Assembly (NCBI GenBank): GCA_937928005.1
Contig: CALFVD010000061.1
Coordinates: 1-55,937, forward strand
DNA: 55,937 bases
Source: an uncultured Neomegalonema sp.
GTDB taxonomy: Bacteria; Pseudomonadota; Alphaproteobacteria; Rhodobacterales; Rhodobacteraceae
Direction: 5' to 3'
A program made the translations under genes and the position numbers. The notes below the pieces were generated by a model that was not told the DNA's origin, made no database searches, and saw only the letters and a list, made by a program, of their open reading frames with translations. Below are positions 1 to 8,586 of this stretch, one piece after another. Each line of letters opens with the position of its first letter. Within the stretch, counting starts at the first letter, position 1.

Positions 1-332
1 AGCGCTCGACTACGGGATGCGCTGGAGCATCGAGGCGATGTTCTCCGACTTCAAGACCCGTGGCTTCGGTATCGAGGACACCAAACTGCACTACCCGGAC
101 CGCGTGGAACGGCTGATCCTCGTCATGGCCGTCGCGCTCTACTGGGCCGTCTCCACAGGCATGTGGGACGCCCATACCAACCCGACGCCCGCCGAAAAAA
201 GACCCACAGGACAGGCCGAAGAAGGTCGCCCGATCCCTGACATCCTTCTTCAAACGCGGCCTCCGCGCCATCCTCCGATGTCTCCACAACGGAACCGACC
301 TGCCCCAACTCTGGAAAATCTGGATAAACTGA
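1..332 (+). pseudogene. IS4-type DDE transposase, C-terminal fragment
   Basis: The reading frame entering from the window edge encodes a typical IS4-family C-terminus, with the segment RWSIEAMFSDFKTRGFG followed by ALYWAVSTGMWDA. The catalytic DDE region before it lies outside the window. At the A6 run near position 199 the reading frame is lost. Removing one A restores a plausible tail (KKVARSLTSFFKRGLRAILR) that ends with TGA at 330-332 after LPQLWKIWIN. The copy is therefore frameshifted and probably dead, unless it uses a programmed +1 shift. I could not delimit the right terminal inverted repeat. Confidence 0.75.
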
Positions 333-650
333 GGGATGGTAAGGCACACCGCGCGCTGCACCGCCCTACAATCAAACGCTCGTGCTGTAACGATTTGCGC
401 ATCCATTGTATCAGGTTTTCTACCAAAACTACTGCGAAGCCTGAGGCTTTGTCGGTCATCGTTTACGCAATTCGCTTTCATGCTTGCAAATTTTTGCTTA
501 TCTATGGAATATGAAACATATTCCATAGATAAGCAAAAGCGAGAAATCCATAGAATTGCGGCACACAAAGACAAAACGAAAAGGATCAACCGGTGACGTC
601 AAGAACATAACGGTCACGTGATTCCGAATGTGGCACTGCTCGTCGCAATG
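333..650. other. intergenic spacer between IS remnant and hslV
   Basis: I see no convincing gene here. Short frames show no family resemblance. The notable content is the very long palindrome at 491-539, listed separately. The stretch is AT-richer than its neighbours and probably marks material brought in or left behind by the transposase remnant on its left. Confidence 0.6.
491..539. repeat. 22-bp perfect palindrome with AAA loop
   Basis: The left arm 492-513 (starting TTTTGCTTATC) pairs perfectly with 517-538 around the three bases AAA, and a further T-G pair is possible at 491/539. The T-run lies at the left arm and the A-run at the right, so on either strand the stem is not followed by a U-tract. 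It does not look like an intrinsic terminator. Confidence 0.9.
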
Positions 651-676
651 CTTGACATTTTGGGCGCGTCCATTGA
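651..676 (+). promoter_or_regulatory. possible heat-shock-type promoter of hslV
   Basis: CTTGACA at 651-657 and CCATTGA at 670-676, 12 bases apart, loosely resemble the CTTGAA...CCCCATNT layout of RpoH promoters. If used, transcription would begin a few bases before the ATG at 687 and give an almost leaderless mRNA, which fits the absence of a visible ribosome binding site there. This is a weak match. Confidence 0.25.
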
Positions 677-686
677 AATCCGACCT

Positions 687-1247
687 ATGGTAGACCAGAC
701 AGACAGCAATACGTGGCACGCCACGACCATTGTCGCCGCCCGTAAGGATGGTGTTATTGCGATTGCGGGCGACGGGCAGGTTTCAATCGGCCCAACGGTA
801 ATGAAAGGCAATGCGCGCAAGGTGCGTCGTCTTGTTGTCGGCGGCCATACGATCATCGCCGGATTTGCTGGTGCGACCGCCGATGCTTTCACCCTGTTCG
901 AGCGACTGGAGACGAAGCTGGAGGCGCATCCCGGTCAACTTATGCGCGCCGCTGTCGAACTGGCAAAGGATTGGCGCACAGACCGCTATCTCCGCCGTCT
1001 CGAAGCGATGTTGATCGTTGCTGATGCCGATGTGACGCTGGTTTTAACCGGTCAGGGCGATGTGCTGGAGCCCGAATACGGCGTGACCGCTATTGGATCG
1101 GGCGGCAACTACGCTCTCGCCGCCGCCCGTGCGCTCTATGATACCGAGACTGATGCGGAGGCTATCGTGCGCAAAGCCCTCGCGATTGCCGCCGAAATAT
1201 GTGTCTACACCAACACCTCCGTAACCTTGGAGAAGATCGAGGCATGA
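687..1247 (+). CDS. hslV: ATP-dependent protease, peptidase subunit HslV
   Basis: HslV forms the double-hexamer proteolytic chamber of the cytoplasmic HslVU (ClpQY) protease and is gated by the HslU ATPase. The protein (186 aa) contains the family signatures [32 protein letters not shown] and [16 protein letters not shown]. The catalytic N-terminal threonine is expected at residue 13, exposed after removal of the propeptide ending WHA. I chose the ATG at 687 because it gives the usual short propeptide. An in-frame ATG at 618 would add 23 residues unlike the family and would include the candidate promoter. The stop overlaps the next start (ATGA). hslU lies two genes downstream in the same orientation. 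Confidence 0.95.
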   Translation: MVDQTDSNTWHATTIVAARKDGVIAIAGDGQVSIGPTVMKGNARKVRRLVVGGHTIIAGFAGATADAFTLFERLETKLEAHPGQLMRAAVELAKDWRTDRYLRRLEAMLIVADADVTLVLTGQGDVLEPEYGVTAIGSGGNYALAAARALYDTETDAEAIVRKALAIAAEICVYTNTSVTLEKIEA

Positions 1248-1894
1248 AGACCCTGTGCTTCATCGGCACGACCTTGACCTATGGGGCGAAAGACCGCGAT
1301 GCCCTTGGATGGCCGGGACGCGTAACACGGCAGTTGATCCGCGAGCAGCACGCAGTAACGCATTACAATCTTGGCATCCCGGATGAGACATTGCCGATTC
1401 TGTCCAAACGAGCCGAACGCGAGGCACGGGCACGATTGGAGCCGGTCGAAGATGCGCTGATCTTTCTTGAACCGGGCCATGCCGATCTCGCGATTCTACG
1501 CGACGGGCGTAGACGGACGGATGCGACAACCTTCGAGGCGCATCTGAGCATGACGATGGACTTACTCGACGCGCTTGCACCCATCGTTTTGGTCGGGCCA
1601 ACGCCGGTGGTGGAACGCGAGGAGGCTCTACCCTGCCCTGTTACGGGCGAGATGGTACGATACTCCAACACGATGATTGCCGCTGTTTCGCGCCGCATGG
1701 CCGTGATTGCCGAGGAAAGGGGTATCCTGTTCCTCAATCTTTACACCGAAATGGCAAAAGGGACGGCATTTGAGGCATCTATCGAGGATGCACACGGCAT
1801 CGACCCCGGCTCCGGCGGGCATAAGATTATCGCGGATTATGTGCATACGATGCTCGCGCCGCTGATGGTTGCCGACGATGCCCCCCATGCTTGA
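1244..1894 (+). CDS. SGNH/GDSL-hydrolase-like protein with altered active-site blocks
   Basis: This 216-aa protein has the general layout of SGNH esterases: an N-terminal FIGTTLTYG where FGDSLTYG is expected, a central VLVGPTPV strand, and a C-terminal block [17 protein letters not shown]. In the usual family, block I carries the nucleophilic Ser and block V reads D-G-I-H-P with the catalytic Asp and His. Here Thr9-Thr10 replace Asp-Ser, and block V reads His184-Gly-Ile-Asp187, so the Asp and His positions appear exchanged. The classical triad is missing as written. It overlaps hslV by four bases and runs into the DUF2157 gene, so it is co-transcribed with hslVU. Hydrolytic activity is doubtful, and a binding or structural role is possible. 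Confidence 0.75.
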   Translation: MKTLCFIGTTLTYGAKDRDALGWPGRVTRQLIREQHAVTHYNLGIPDETLPILSKRAEREARARLEPVEDALIFLEPGHADLAILRDGRRRTDATTFEAHLSMTMDLLDALAPIVLVGPTPVVEREEALPCPVTGEMVRYSNTMIAAVSRRMAVIAEERGILFLNLYTEMAKGTAFEASIEDAHGIDPGSGGHKIIADYVHTMLAPLMVADDAPHA

Positions 1895-2948
1895 GCGCGA
1901 CGATCTGGATACGTCGATTGCCGAGGGGATCATCACGCCCGAACAAGCCGCCGCCATTCGCGCAAAGCGGGCGGAAAATGATGAACCGTTCAAGCTGGTC
2001 AGCAATTTCGGCGATGTGTTCCTGTGTATCGGCCTGTTATTCGTCTATTGGTCACAGAGCGCGTTTCTGCTGTTGGCGGATGTGCCGGTGCTATGGGTGT
2101 ATGTCGGGTTTGCAGTACTGTTCTGGCTGATCGCGGAGTTCTTCGTATTCAGCGCACGGCGCAAGTTCCCCGCTGTTGTCGCCATAGTATTATTCGTCAT
2201 GTCGGCCCACAAGATAGCGGGACTGTGGTTGGGTGATATTTCGCTTACGGGCATAGCGTTCGGATACTTTGCGGGTATCGAAAGCGAAATTCGCAGTGTT
2301 GAGCATCTGGCGGTCGTTACCGCCGCCTTGTTCCTCGCATTGTTACGCTTTCGCCAACCGATTATCGTGTTGGGACTGGGGCTATGCGCAACGCTGCTCG
2401 CCTTTGCACTGGCGCGGGAGCATATGGCGGAGACGCCTGCGCGGATGGTTCTGGCGGGATGTGGTATCGCATTTCTAATCGTCGGTTTCATTCTGGATAT
2501 GCGGGACCGGGCGCGAACGGGCATCTATCACGAATGGGCATTATGGCTGTTTGTGCTTGGCTCGCCGCTCACAGTGCATCCCATCTTTCTCGGCCTAATC
2601 GGAGAGCAGCTTGCGGCGACAGGAACGCGCAGTTTCAACGAATTCATTCGGCTGGACCTCGAAGGGTTAATCTGGACCGTAACCGCATTAGCCGCCGGAT
2701 TCGCGTTGTTGGGGTTGCTGTTGGACCGGCGTAGCCTTGTCGCCTCCACGCTCCTCTATCTTGCCGCGATTCTGACCTATGCCACCTTCCGTAGCGGTAT
2801 GGGCATTAGCACAGCCGCCGCTATCGTGCCCCTGACCATCGGTATTCTTGTGATCTTGCTCGGCGTAGGGTGGGATCATGCACGCGCTGTGTTATTGCGC
2901 ATCGTGCCTTTCCGTTCCGCTTTCCGCCCGCCGATTAGATACAGGTAG
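1887..2948 (+). CDS. DUF2157-type multi-pass membrane protein
   Basis: The protein (about 353 aa) starts with a short soluble segment rich in charged residues ([26 protein letters not shown]), typical of DUF2157 proteins, followed by roughly ten hydrophobic segments ending near residue 345. Function is unknown. The open frame begins at a TTG (1869), but ATG codons at 1878 and 1887 are better candidates. I prefer 1887, which overlaps the previous stop. It is sandwiched between hslV and hslU with only 3 bases before hslU, so it belongs to the same transcript, though no functional link to the protease is established. Confidence 0.7.
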   Translation: MLERDDLDTSIAEGIITPEQAAAIRAKRAENDEPFKLVSNFGDVFLCIGLLFVYWSQSAFLLLADVPVLWVYVGFAVLFWLIAEFFVFSARRKFPAVVAIVLFVMSAHKIAGLWLGDISLTGIAFGYFAGIESEIRSVEHLAVVTAALFLALLRFRQPIIVLGLGLCATLLAFALAREHMAETPARMVLAGCGIAFLIVGFILDMRDRARTGIYHEWALWLFVLGSPLTVHPIFLGLIGEQLAATGTRSFNEFIRLDLEGLIWTVTALAAGFALLGLLLDRRSLVASTLLYLAAILTYATFRSGMGISTAAAIVPLTIGILVILLGVGWDHARAVLLRIVPFRSAFRPPIRYR

Positions 2949-2951
2949 CCC

Positions 2952-4259
2952 ATGTCATCGCTGACCCCCGCACAGATCGTCGCTGAACTCGACCGCTTTA
3001 TCATCGGGCAAAAGGCCGCCAAGCGGGCGGTTGCCGTGGCGCTGCGCAATCGTTGGCGGCGACAGCAATTGCCCGATGATATCCGCGACGAGGTACTGCC
3101 AAAAAACATCCTGATGATTGGACCGACAGGGGTGGGCAAGACCGAGATTTCGCGGCGGTTGGCCAAACTAGTCGAAGCCCCCTTCACCAAGGTTGAGGCA
3201 ACGAAGTTCACCGAAGTCGGCTATGTGGGCCGCGATGTTGAGCAGATTATCCGCGATCTGGTGGAGGCCGCGATCCTACTGACCCGTGAAAAACGGCGTG
3301 AGGAGGTCAAAGCGAAAGCCCATGCCGCCGCCGAGGAGCGGGTACTGGATGCGCTGGTCGGAGAAACGGCCAGCGTTGCGACGCGCGAAAGCTTTCGCCA
3401 GCGGCTACGCGACGGAGTGCTTGACGACAAAGAGATTGAGATCGAGGTCGCCGATACCTCAAACCCTATGGGGATGATGGATATCCCCGGCCAGCCCGGT
3501 GCCTCGATGGGCATGATGGATCTGGGCGAAATGCTCGGCAAGGCGATGGGGGGACGCACGCGCACGCGCAAAGTGATGGTGCGCGACTCACACGATATGC
3601 TGATTAGCGAGGAAGCCGATAAGCTACTCGATACCGAGAGCCTGACGCGCGATGCGATCACGGCGGTCGAGGAGGACGGAATCGTTTTCATCGACGAGAT
3701 CGACAAGATTGCGGCGCGCCGTGATGCGGGTGGCGCGGATGTGAGCCGTGAAGGGGTACAGCGCGACCTGCTGCCGCTGATCGAAGGTGCAACCGTTTCA
3801 ACCAAGCATGGGCCAGTAAAAACCGACCATATTCTGTTTATCGCATCGGGGGCGTTTCACGTCTCAAAGCCATCCGACCTACTGCCTGAATTACAAGGGC
3901 GGTTGCCGATCCGGGTTGAATTGACTGCATTAACCCGCGATGACTTCCGGCAGATTTTGACTGAGCCAGACAATTCGCTGATCCGGCAATATGTGGCCTT
4001 GATGGGGGCCGAAGGCGTCACACTCGACTTCACCGATGACGGAATCGATGCGATTGCGCGGCTTTCGGCGGAGATAAACGCCTCGGTCGAAAACATTGGA
4101 GCGCGCCGATTACATACGGTCTTGGAGCGCGTTTTGGATGAATTATCCTATGAAGCCCCCGAGCGAAGCGGCGAGACACAAGTGATCGATGCGACCTATG
4201 TAGAAACGAGCATCGGTGACATGGTACGCGATGTCGATCTGAGCCGATATGTCTTGTAA
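2952..4259 (+). CDS. hslU: ATP-dependent protease, ATPase subunit HslU
   Basis: HslU is the AAA+ unfoldase that recognises, unfolds and threads substrates into HslV. The 435-aa product has the full family length. Visible motifs are Walker A GPTGVGKT at residues 57-64, the pore-loop GYVGRDVE near 91-98, the intermediate (I) domain with methionine-rich stretches near 175-200, Walker B IVFIDEID near 240, and the C-terminal sensor region [16 protein letters not shown]. The ATG is fixed by alignment with the family start [10 protein letters not shown]. It is the last gene of the hslV-SGNH-DUF2157-hslU set. A palindromic repeat (4260-4340) begins directly after its stop codon and may act as its 3' processing or termination element. 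Confidence 0.97.
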   Translation: MSSLTPAQIVAELDRFIIGQKAAKRAVAVALRNRWRRQQLPDDIRDEVLPKNILMIGPTGVGKTEISRRLAKLVEAPFTKVEATKFTEVGYVGRDVEQIIRDLVEAAILLTREKRREEVKAKAHAAAEERVLDALVGETASVATRESFRQRLRDGVLDDKEIEIEVADTSNPMGMMDIPGQPGASMGMMDLGEMLGKAMGGRTRTRKVMVRDSHDMLISEEADKLLDTESLTRDAITAVEEDGIVFIDEIDKIAARRDAGGADVSREGVQRDLLPLIEGATVSTKHGPVKTDHILFIASGAFHVSKPSDLLPELQGRLPIRVELTALTRDDFRQILTEPDNSLIRQYVALMGAEGVTLDFTDDGIDAIARLSAEINASVENIGARRLHTVLERVLDELSYEAPERSGETQVIDATYVETSIGDMVRDVDLSRYVL

Positions 4260-4340
4260 GTAATACTGAACCATCAAGCGCCATATTTTGCGCGGCCCTT
4301 GGCGCGAAATATGGCTCAGATTTATCGCAAATCGCCATAA
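4260..4340. repeat. palindromic repeat family 1, copy 1 (left end truncated)
   Basis: This copy starts at the base after the hslU stop and contains the core inverted arms GCCATATTTTGCGC and GCGCGAAATATGGC around a GGCCCTTG centre, plus the right outer arm TTTATCGCAAATCGC. It lacks the left outer arm found in the copies at 15335 and 25382. It has the same orientation as the 25382 copy. Confidence 0.9.
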
Positions 4341-4440
4341 CCTACCTTCAGCAAAGGCGGGTTTAATAGGCACAAAAACACCTCTCTTGCGCCTATCCAG
4401 CCCGACTTCCTACTATGGTGCATTGACTGGAGACCGTCTT

Positions 4441-5706
4441 ATGCTTCTTGGCGTCATCGCAGATGATTTCACTGGTGCCAGCGATATTGGCAATACATTG
4501 GCCAAGGGCGGATTGCGTACCGCGCAATTCCTCGGCGTGCCCTCGACTGATGCGCCTGATGATGTCATCGCCGGGGTTGTCGCACTCAAGAGCCGGTCGA
4601 TTCCTGCTACCAATGCCATCACCCAATCACTGGCTGCGCTCGATTGGTTGCGGGTACAAGGTTGTATGCAGATCGTCTTCAAATACTGCTCAACATTTGA
4701 TTCGACGCCGGAGGGCAATATCGGTCCCGTGGGCGAAGCCCTCGCCGATGCGCTAGGCGTCAAAGGCGTCATCGCCTGCCCCGCCTTTCCGACCGTTGGC
4801 CGCACGGTCTATCGTGGACATCTGTTCGTCCATGACCGTCTATTGAACGAATCGGGGCTAGAGAACCACCCCCTAAACCCCATGACTGACCCAGACCTAC
4901 GCCGCTGGCTTACCCGCCAGTGCAGCGCGCCGGTGGGCTTGGCCGATACCGATACGCTAAAAGCAGGATCGGTCGCCCTGCGCGAACGGCTCGCGGATTG
5001 CGCCGATGCGGGGGAGACGCTCGTGATCGTCGATGCCGTATCCGATGACGACCTAACGACTATCGGCAAGGCCGTCGCAGGCGCACCTTTGCTCACCGGC
5101 GGATCGGGCATTGCGCTCGGCCTGCCCGACAACTTCTTTGCGATGGGGTTGGCCACGCCCACACCCGTCTCTGCCCCTCGCATAGACGGGCCAGAAGCCA
5201 TCCTCGCGGGCAGTTGTTCGGGCGCAACGCGGGGGCAAGTTGACCTACACGCCAAAGCGCATCCCACGCTGCCCATTGATGTTGATGGCGTCATGGCGAA
5301 TAGCGTTACCGCCGCCCAAATCGCCGATTTCATCATCTCCAATACTGGCAAAGCCCCCCTCGCCTATTCCTCCGGCACCCCCGAACAGGTACGCGCATTA
5401 CAAGACAAATACGGTCGCGAACACGTCTCTGAAACACTCGATACTCTCTTCGGCGACACTGCTCGTATCTTATTGGAGCGCGGTATTCGTAGGCTGGTTG
5501 TGGCGGGGGGCGAGACTTCCGGCGCGGTCGTTTCCGCCCTCGATCTGGGCGCGCTGACGCTCGGCGCAGAAATCGACCCCGGCGTCCCTGCCCTCGTCTC
5601 AACCAGCAGCGATCCAGTCACGCTGGCTTTGAAATCAGGTAATTTCGGCGCACCAGACTTCTTCGCCAAGGCGCTCAACGTGTTGGGAGGTTCACATAAT
5701 GGATGA
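4441..5706 (+). CDS. otnK: 3-oxo-tetronate kinase (DUF1537 family)
   Basis: The N-terminus LGVIADDFTGASDIGNTLA, followed by FKYCSTFDSTPEGNIGP and the glycine-rich ending VVAGGETSGAVVSAL, are hallmarks of the four-carbon acid sugar kinase family, formerly DUF1537. Family members phosphorylate 3-oxo-tetronate at O4 with ATP in erythronate/threonate catabolism. The ATG at 4441 has GGAG eight bases upstream. An open frame extends upstream to 4288, but this would run through the palindromic repeat and add unrelated residues. It overlaps otnC by eight bases, giving a kinase-decarboxylase pair. The usual dehydrogenase partner (denD/ltnD) is not in the window. Confidence 0.9.
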   Translation: MLLGVIADDFTGASDIGNTLAKGGLRTAQFLGVPSTDAPDDVIAGVVALKSRSIPATNAITQSLAALDWLRVQGCMQIVFKYCSTFDSTPEGNIGPVGEALADALGVKGVIACPAFPTVGRTVYRGHLFVHDRLLNESGLENHPLNPMTDPDLRRWLTRQCSAPVGLADTDTLKAGSVALRERLADCADAGETLVIVDAVSDDDLTTIGKAVAGAPLLTGGSGIALGLPDNFFAMGLATPTPVSAPRIDGPEAILAGSCSGATRGQVDLHAKAHPTLPIDVDGVMANSVTAAQIADFIISNTGKAPLAYSSGTPEQVRALQDKYGREHVSETLDTLFGDTARILLERGIRRLVVAGGETSGAVVSALDLGALTLGAEIDPGVPALVSTSSDPVTLALKSGNFGAPDFFAKALNVLGGSHNG

Positions 5707-6328
5707 GGCGACATTACGCAGCGAGATGGTCCGCCTCGCCAAATCCCTATTCGACCGTGGTTTCTCGGTCGGTAGTGCGGGCAACATCTCCGCCGCTGTC
5801 GATGGCGGTTTCCTGATGACTCCGACCAATTCCTCACTCGGCAATCTCGATCCCGACCGGATCAGCCGCCTTGACGCTGATTGGAACCATATTGGCGGCG
5901 ACAAGCCGTCCAAGGAAGTCTTCCTCCACCGTGCGTTTTATAAGACCCGCCCCGGCACCGGCGCAGTCGTTCACCTTCACTCGACCTATGCGACGGCGCT
6001 CTCTTGTCTCGAAACGACCGACCCGGATGACTGTATTCCGCCGCTAACACCTTATGTCGTCATGCGCGTTGGCACGGTGAAGATGGTCCCCTACGCGACA
6101 CCGGGCGATCCAAAAACGGGCGACCTGATCCGTGCATTAAACGGCGATTGCGCCGCCGTCTTGCTCGGCAATCACGGCCCGGTCGTAAGTGGCCAAGACC
6201 TGCTCTCAGCGGTCTACGCGGCGGAAGAACTGGAGGAAACAGCCAAACTGCTCGTCATCCTCAAGCAAACCCGCAAACGCTATCTCTCCGACGAGGACGT
6301 CGCCGAACTCAAGGCGCGGTTCAGCTAA
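5699..6328 (+). CDS. otnC: 3-oxo-tetronate 4-phosphate decarboxylase (class II aldolase family)
   Basis: The 209-aa class II aldolase/adducin-fold protein has the N-terminal SVGSAGNISAAVDGGFLMTPT segment, the metal-binding HLHSTYATALS motif and a downstream GNHGPVV histidine. Together with OtnK it would convert phosphorylated 3-oxo-tetronate to dihydroxyacetone phosphate and CO2. A strong GGGAGG lies eight bases before the ATG, inside the end of otnK, so translation is coupled. The 3' end converges on the bhcD gene, and the two stop codons share the four bases CTAA at 6325-6328. The substrate assignment rests on the kinase pairing. An L-fuculose-phosphate aldolase-like role is the alternative. 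Confidence 0.87.
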   Translation: MDEATLRSEMVRLAKSLFDRGFSVGSAGNISAAVDGGFLMTPTNSSLGNLDPDRISRLDADWNHIGGDKPSKEVFLHRAFYKTRPGTGAVVHLHSTYATALSCLETTDPDDCIPPLTPYVVMRVGTVKMVPYATPGDPKTGDLIRALNGDCAAVLLGNHGPVVSGQDLLSAVYAAEELEETAKLLVILKQTRKRYLSDEDVAELKARFS

Positions 6329-7290
6329 AGATCAACGACTTGCGCCTTGCCCTGTTCTTCGGCCAGCTTCGCGGCAACGGAGGCAACGGCCAAATCTTGC
6401 AAGCCAACCCCCGTCCCATCGAACAGCGTAATCTCGTCATCCGACATACGCCCCGCATGGTCACCATTGATAACCGCACCAATCGGCGTAATCGCACTTT
6501 CCTGCACCATACCAGACGCAATCGCATGCTGTGTCTCGCCAATGCTGATCGACTGCGCCACCTCGTCGGTGAACAGGGTCGCGGCGGCAATCAATGCCGG
6601 ATCAACCTCCTGCTTACCCTTCGTATCCGTGCCCATACAGGCGATATGCGTGCCGGGCTTAATCCAATCGCGCATGATCAGGCTGTCATGGGCCGAGGTG
6701 ATCGTGATGATAACATCCGCTTCCGCCCCAAGCTGTTCACGCTCAACCGCCTCAAAAGGTAGTCCGATCTCTTCCGCCACCTTGCCCAGCGCGGGCAGCA
6801 TATCGGGATGAAAATTCCACGCTACAACCTTCTCAAAATCGCGCTGTTCTGCGGCGGCGCGCATTTGAAACTGCGCCTGATGCCCCGCCCCGACCATGCC
6901 CAGAACCTTCGAATCTTTCCGCGCCAGATGGGCGATGGATACCGATGAAGACGCCGCCGTGCGCACCGCTGTCAGATAATTCCCCCCCACCAACGCGGCC
7001 AGTTGCCCCGTATCCGGGTCAAATAGAAAGATCGTCGATTGATGGTTCGTCAGTCCTTTATCGGCATTACCCGGCCAATACCCGCCCGATTTCACGCCCA
7101 GCGCCTTGCCCGCCTTGTCAAAGCCAGACTTAAACCCATAAAGCGCATCCGCATATCCAATCGCTTCACGGATCACTGGAAAATTATACGCATCCCCCCG
7201 CGCCATCGCACCAAAGACATTCTCGACGGCAGTAAAAGCGGCTTTGCGGTCGATGACGGCCTTGCAGACCTCTTCGGAGACGATGAGCAT
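6325..7290 (-). CDS. bhcD: iminosuccinate reductase BhcD-like (ornithine cyclodeaminase/mu-crystallin fold)
   Basis: This 321-aa protein belongs to the ornithine cyclodeaminase/mu-crystallin superfamily, with the Rossmann motif GMVGAGHQAQFQ and a substrate region GYADALYGFKSGFD. In the beta-hydroxyaspartate cycle described in Paracoccus denitrificans, BhcD reduces iminosuccinate to aspartate. The assignment comes mainly from its place after bhcB and bhcC, since family members alone also include EutC-type and imine reductases. AAGGA lies eight bases before the ATG. About 111 bases, containing two GC-rich hairpins, separate it from bhcC. Confidence 0.85.
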   Translation of the reverse strand: MLIVSEEVCKAVIDRKAAFTAVENVFGAMARGDAYNFPVIREAIGYADALYGFKSGFDKAGKALGVKSGGYWPGNADKGLTNHQSTIFLFDPDTGQLAALVGGNYLTAVRTAASSSVSIAHLARKDSKVLGMVGAGHQAQFQMRAAAEQRDFEKVVAWNFHPDMLPALGKVAEEIGLPFEAVEREQLGAEADVIITITSAHDSLIMRDWIKPGTHIACMGTDTKGKQEVDPALIAAATLFTDEVAQSISIGETQHAIASGMVQESAITPIGAVINGDHAGRMSDDEITLFDGTGVGLQDLAVASVAAKLAEEQGKAQVVDL

Positions 7291-7318
7291 GGGGAAATCC
7301 TTTTGACCGAACCGTTCA

Positions 7319-7339
7319 ACCCCAGACTTGATCCGGGGT
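7319..7339. repeat. hairpin of the CTTGW-loop family
   Basis: ACCCC at 7319-7323 pairs with GGGGT at 7335-7339. One A-C mismatch is followed by GA/TC pairs closing the loop CTTGA. It lies between bhcC and bhcD. The same loop with different stems recurs at 30139 and 37075. Confidence 0.7.
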
Positions 7340-7368
7340 CTCTAAGTGTTTTGCATTGATTATCGTGG

Positions 7369-7387
7369 CCCCGGCGCAAGGCCGGGG
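7369..7387. repeat. GC-rich hairpin between bhcC and bhcD
   Basis: CCCCGGC (7369-7375) pairs perfectly with GCCGGGG (7381-7387) around GCAAG. No U-tract follows on the coding (minus) strand, so an mRNA stability or attenuation role is more likely than termination. Confidence 0.7.
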
Positions 7388-7401
7388 TACGGTTTGGCGT
7401 C

Positions 7402-8568
7402 TCAGTAAGCCAACCCACGCGCCGTCACCGGCCACAGCGTCTCGACCTTTCCGCCCCTCACGCCCACATACCAGTCATGGACGTTACAGGTCGGATCACA
7501 ATGCCCCGGCACCAGCTTGAGCTTATCATTGACCTTCAATACGCCGTCCGGGTCCGCGATAACGCCGTGCTCATCCGAGCATTTCACGTATTCTACGTCC
7601 TTGCGACCGTAGATGAATGGTAGCCCGCTATCCACTGACTGCGCCTTTAGGCCCGCATCGCAAATCGCCTTATCGGCCTTCGCATGACTCATCACCGAGG
7701 TCAGAATGAACAGCGCATTCTCCCATTCTCCCTCGTCGATCCGGTTGCCATCTTTATCGAGGATACGCCCATAATCTGCATCCATGAACGCATATGACCC
7801 GCATTGCAGTTCGTTATAAACGCCAGAGCTACCCTCGAAATAATAGGAGCCGGTCCCCCCGCCCCCAACGATGTCGCATTCCAGCCCTTCAGCTTTCAGC
7901 GCGTCAACGGCGTCCTTAACCATCGCAATGGCGATATCGGTCTTGCCTTTACGCTCCTCATAGCTGTCAAGATGCTGCATCGCGCCCTGATACGCTTGAA
8001 TACCCGCAAATTTAAGGCCCGGTGCAAAATCAATCGCCTTCGCAATGGCCACCACTTCCGGTGTTGTCGTCACGCCGCAGCGGCCCGCGCCACAGTCAAT
8101 CTCCACCAGACATTCAATCTCGGTTTCATGCTTAGAGGCGGCGTCCGACAGGTCCGGCACATTCATAATATCATCGACGCAACAGATCGTCCGCGCGCCC
8201 AACTTAGGAATACGCGCCAGACGGTCAATCTTGGCCGGATCACGCACCTGATTAGAAACCAGCACATCCTTGACGCCGCCCCGTGCAAACGCCTCTGCTT
8301 CGGAAACTTTCTGGCAGCATACGCCGCACGCTCCGCCCAGCTCTTGCTGGATAAGCTGCACATCCACGGATTTATGCATCTTGCCATGGCTACGATGGCG
8401 CATACCCGCATTCTTCGCGAAATCGCCCATTTTCTTGATATTGCGCTCCATCGCATCAAGATCGACAACAAGGCATGGCGTCTGAATATCTGCCTCGTCC
8501 ATACCGATAGCGGCGGGAATGTTGTAGCCGACCTCGTACTCGTCGGTAATCTTGCTATAGGCATTCAT
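7402..8568 (-). CDS. bhcC: beta-hydroxyaspartate aldolase BhcC-like (DSD1-family PLP enzyme)
   Basis: The 388-aa protein is a fold-type III PLP enzyme with the N-terminal motif RHRSHGKMHKS carrying the PLP lysine, then GVCCQKVSEAEAF, a glycine-rich GGGGTGSYYFE phosphate-binding loop and a C-terminal zinc-type PGHCDPTCN motif. These match 3-hydroxyaspartate aldolases, which join or split glycine, glyoxylate and erythro-3-hydroxyaspartate. Length equals that of the Paracoccus enzyme as I remember it (387 aa). GGAG precedes the start by about eight bases. It lies 18 bases after bhcB. A D-threonine aldolase or D-serine dehydratase is the alternative without this neighbourhood. Confidence 0.9.
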   Translation of the reverse strand: MNAYSKITDEYEVGYNIPAAIGMDEADIQTPCLVVDLDAMERNIKKMGDFAKNAGMRHRSHGKMHKSVDVQLIQQELGGACGVCCQKVSEAEAFARGGVKDVLVSNQVRDPAKIDRLARIPKLGARTICCVDDIMNVPDLSDAASKHETEIECLVEIDCGAGRCGVTTTPEVVAIAKAIDFAPGLKFAGIQAYQGAMQHLDSYEERKGKTDIAIAMVKDAVDALKAEGLECDIVGGGGTGSYYFEGSSGVYNELQCGSYAFMDADYGRILDKDGNRIDEGEWENALFILTSVMSHAKADKAICDAGLKAQSVDSGLPFIYGRKDVEYVKCSDEHGVIADPDGVLKVNDKLKLVPGHCDPTCNVHDWYVGVRGGKVETLWPVTARGLAY

Positions 8569-8586
8569 ATCGTCGCTCCCATCAAA

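Noticed and set aside
491-539. Long palindrome as an intrinsic terminator
   Set aside because: A U-tract does not follow the stem on either strand; the T and A runs form part of the stem itself.
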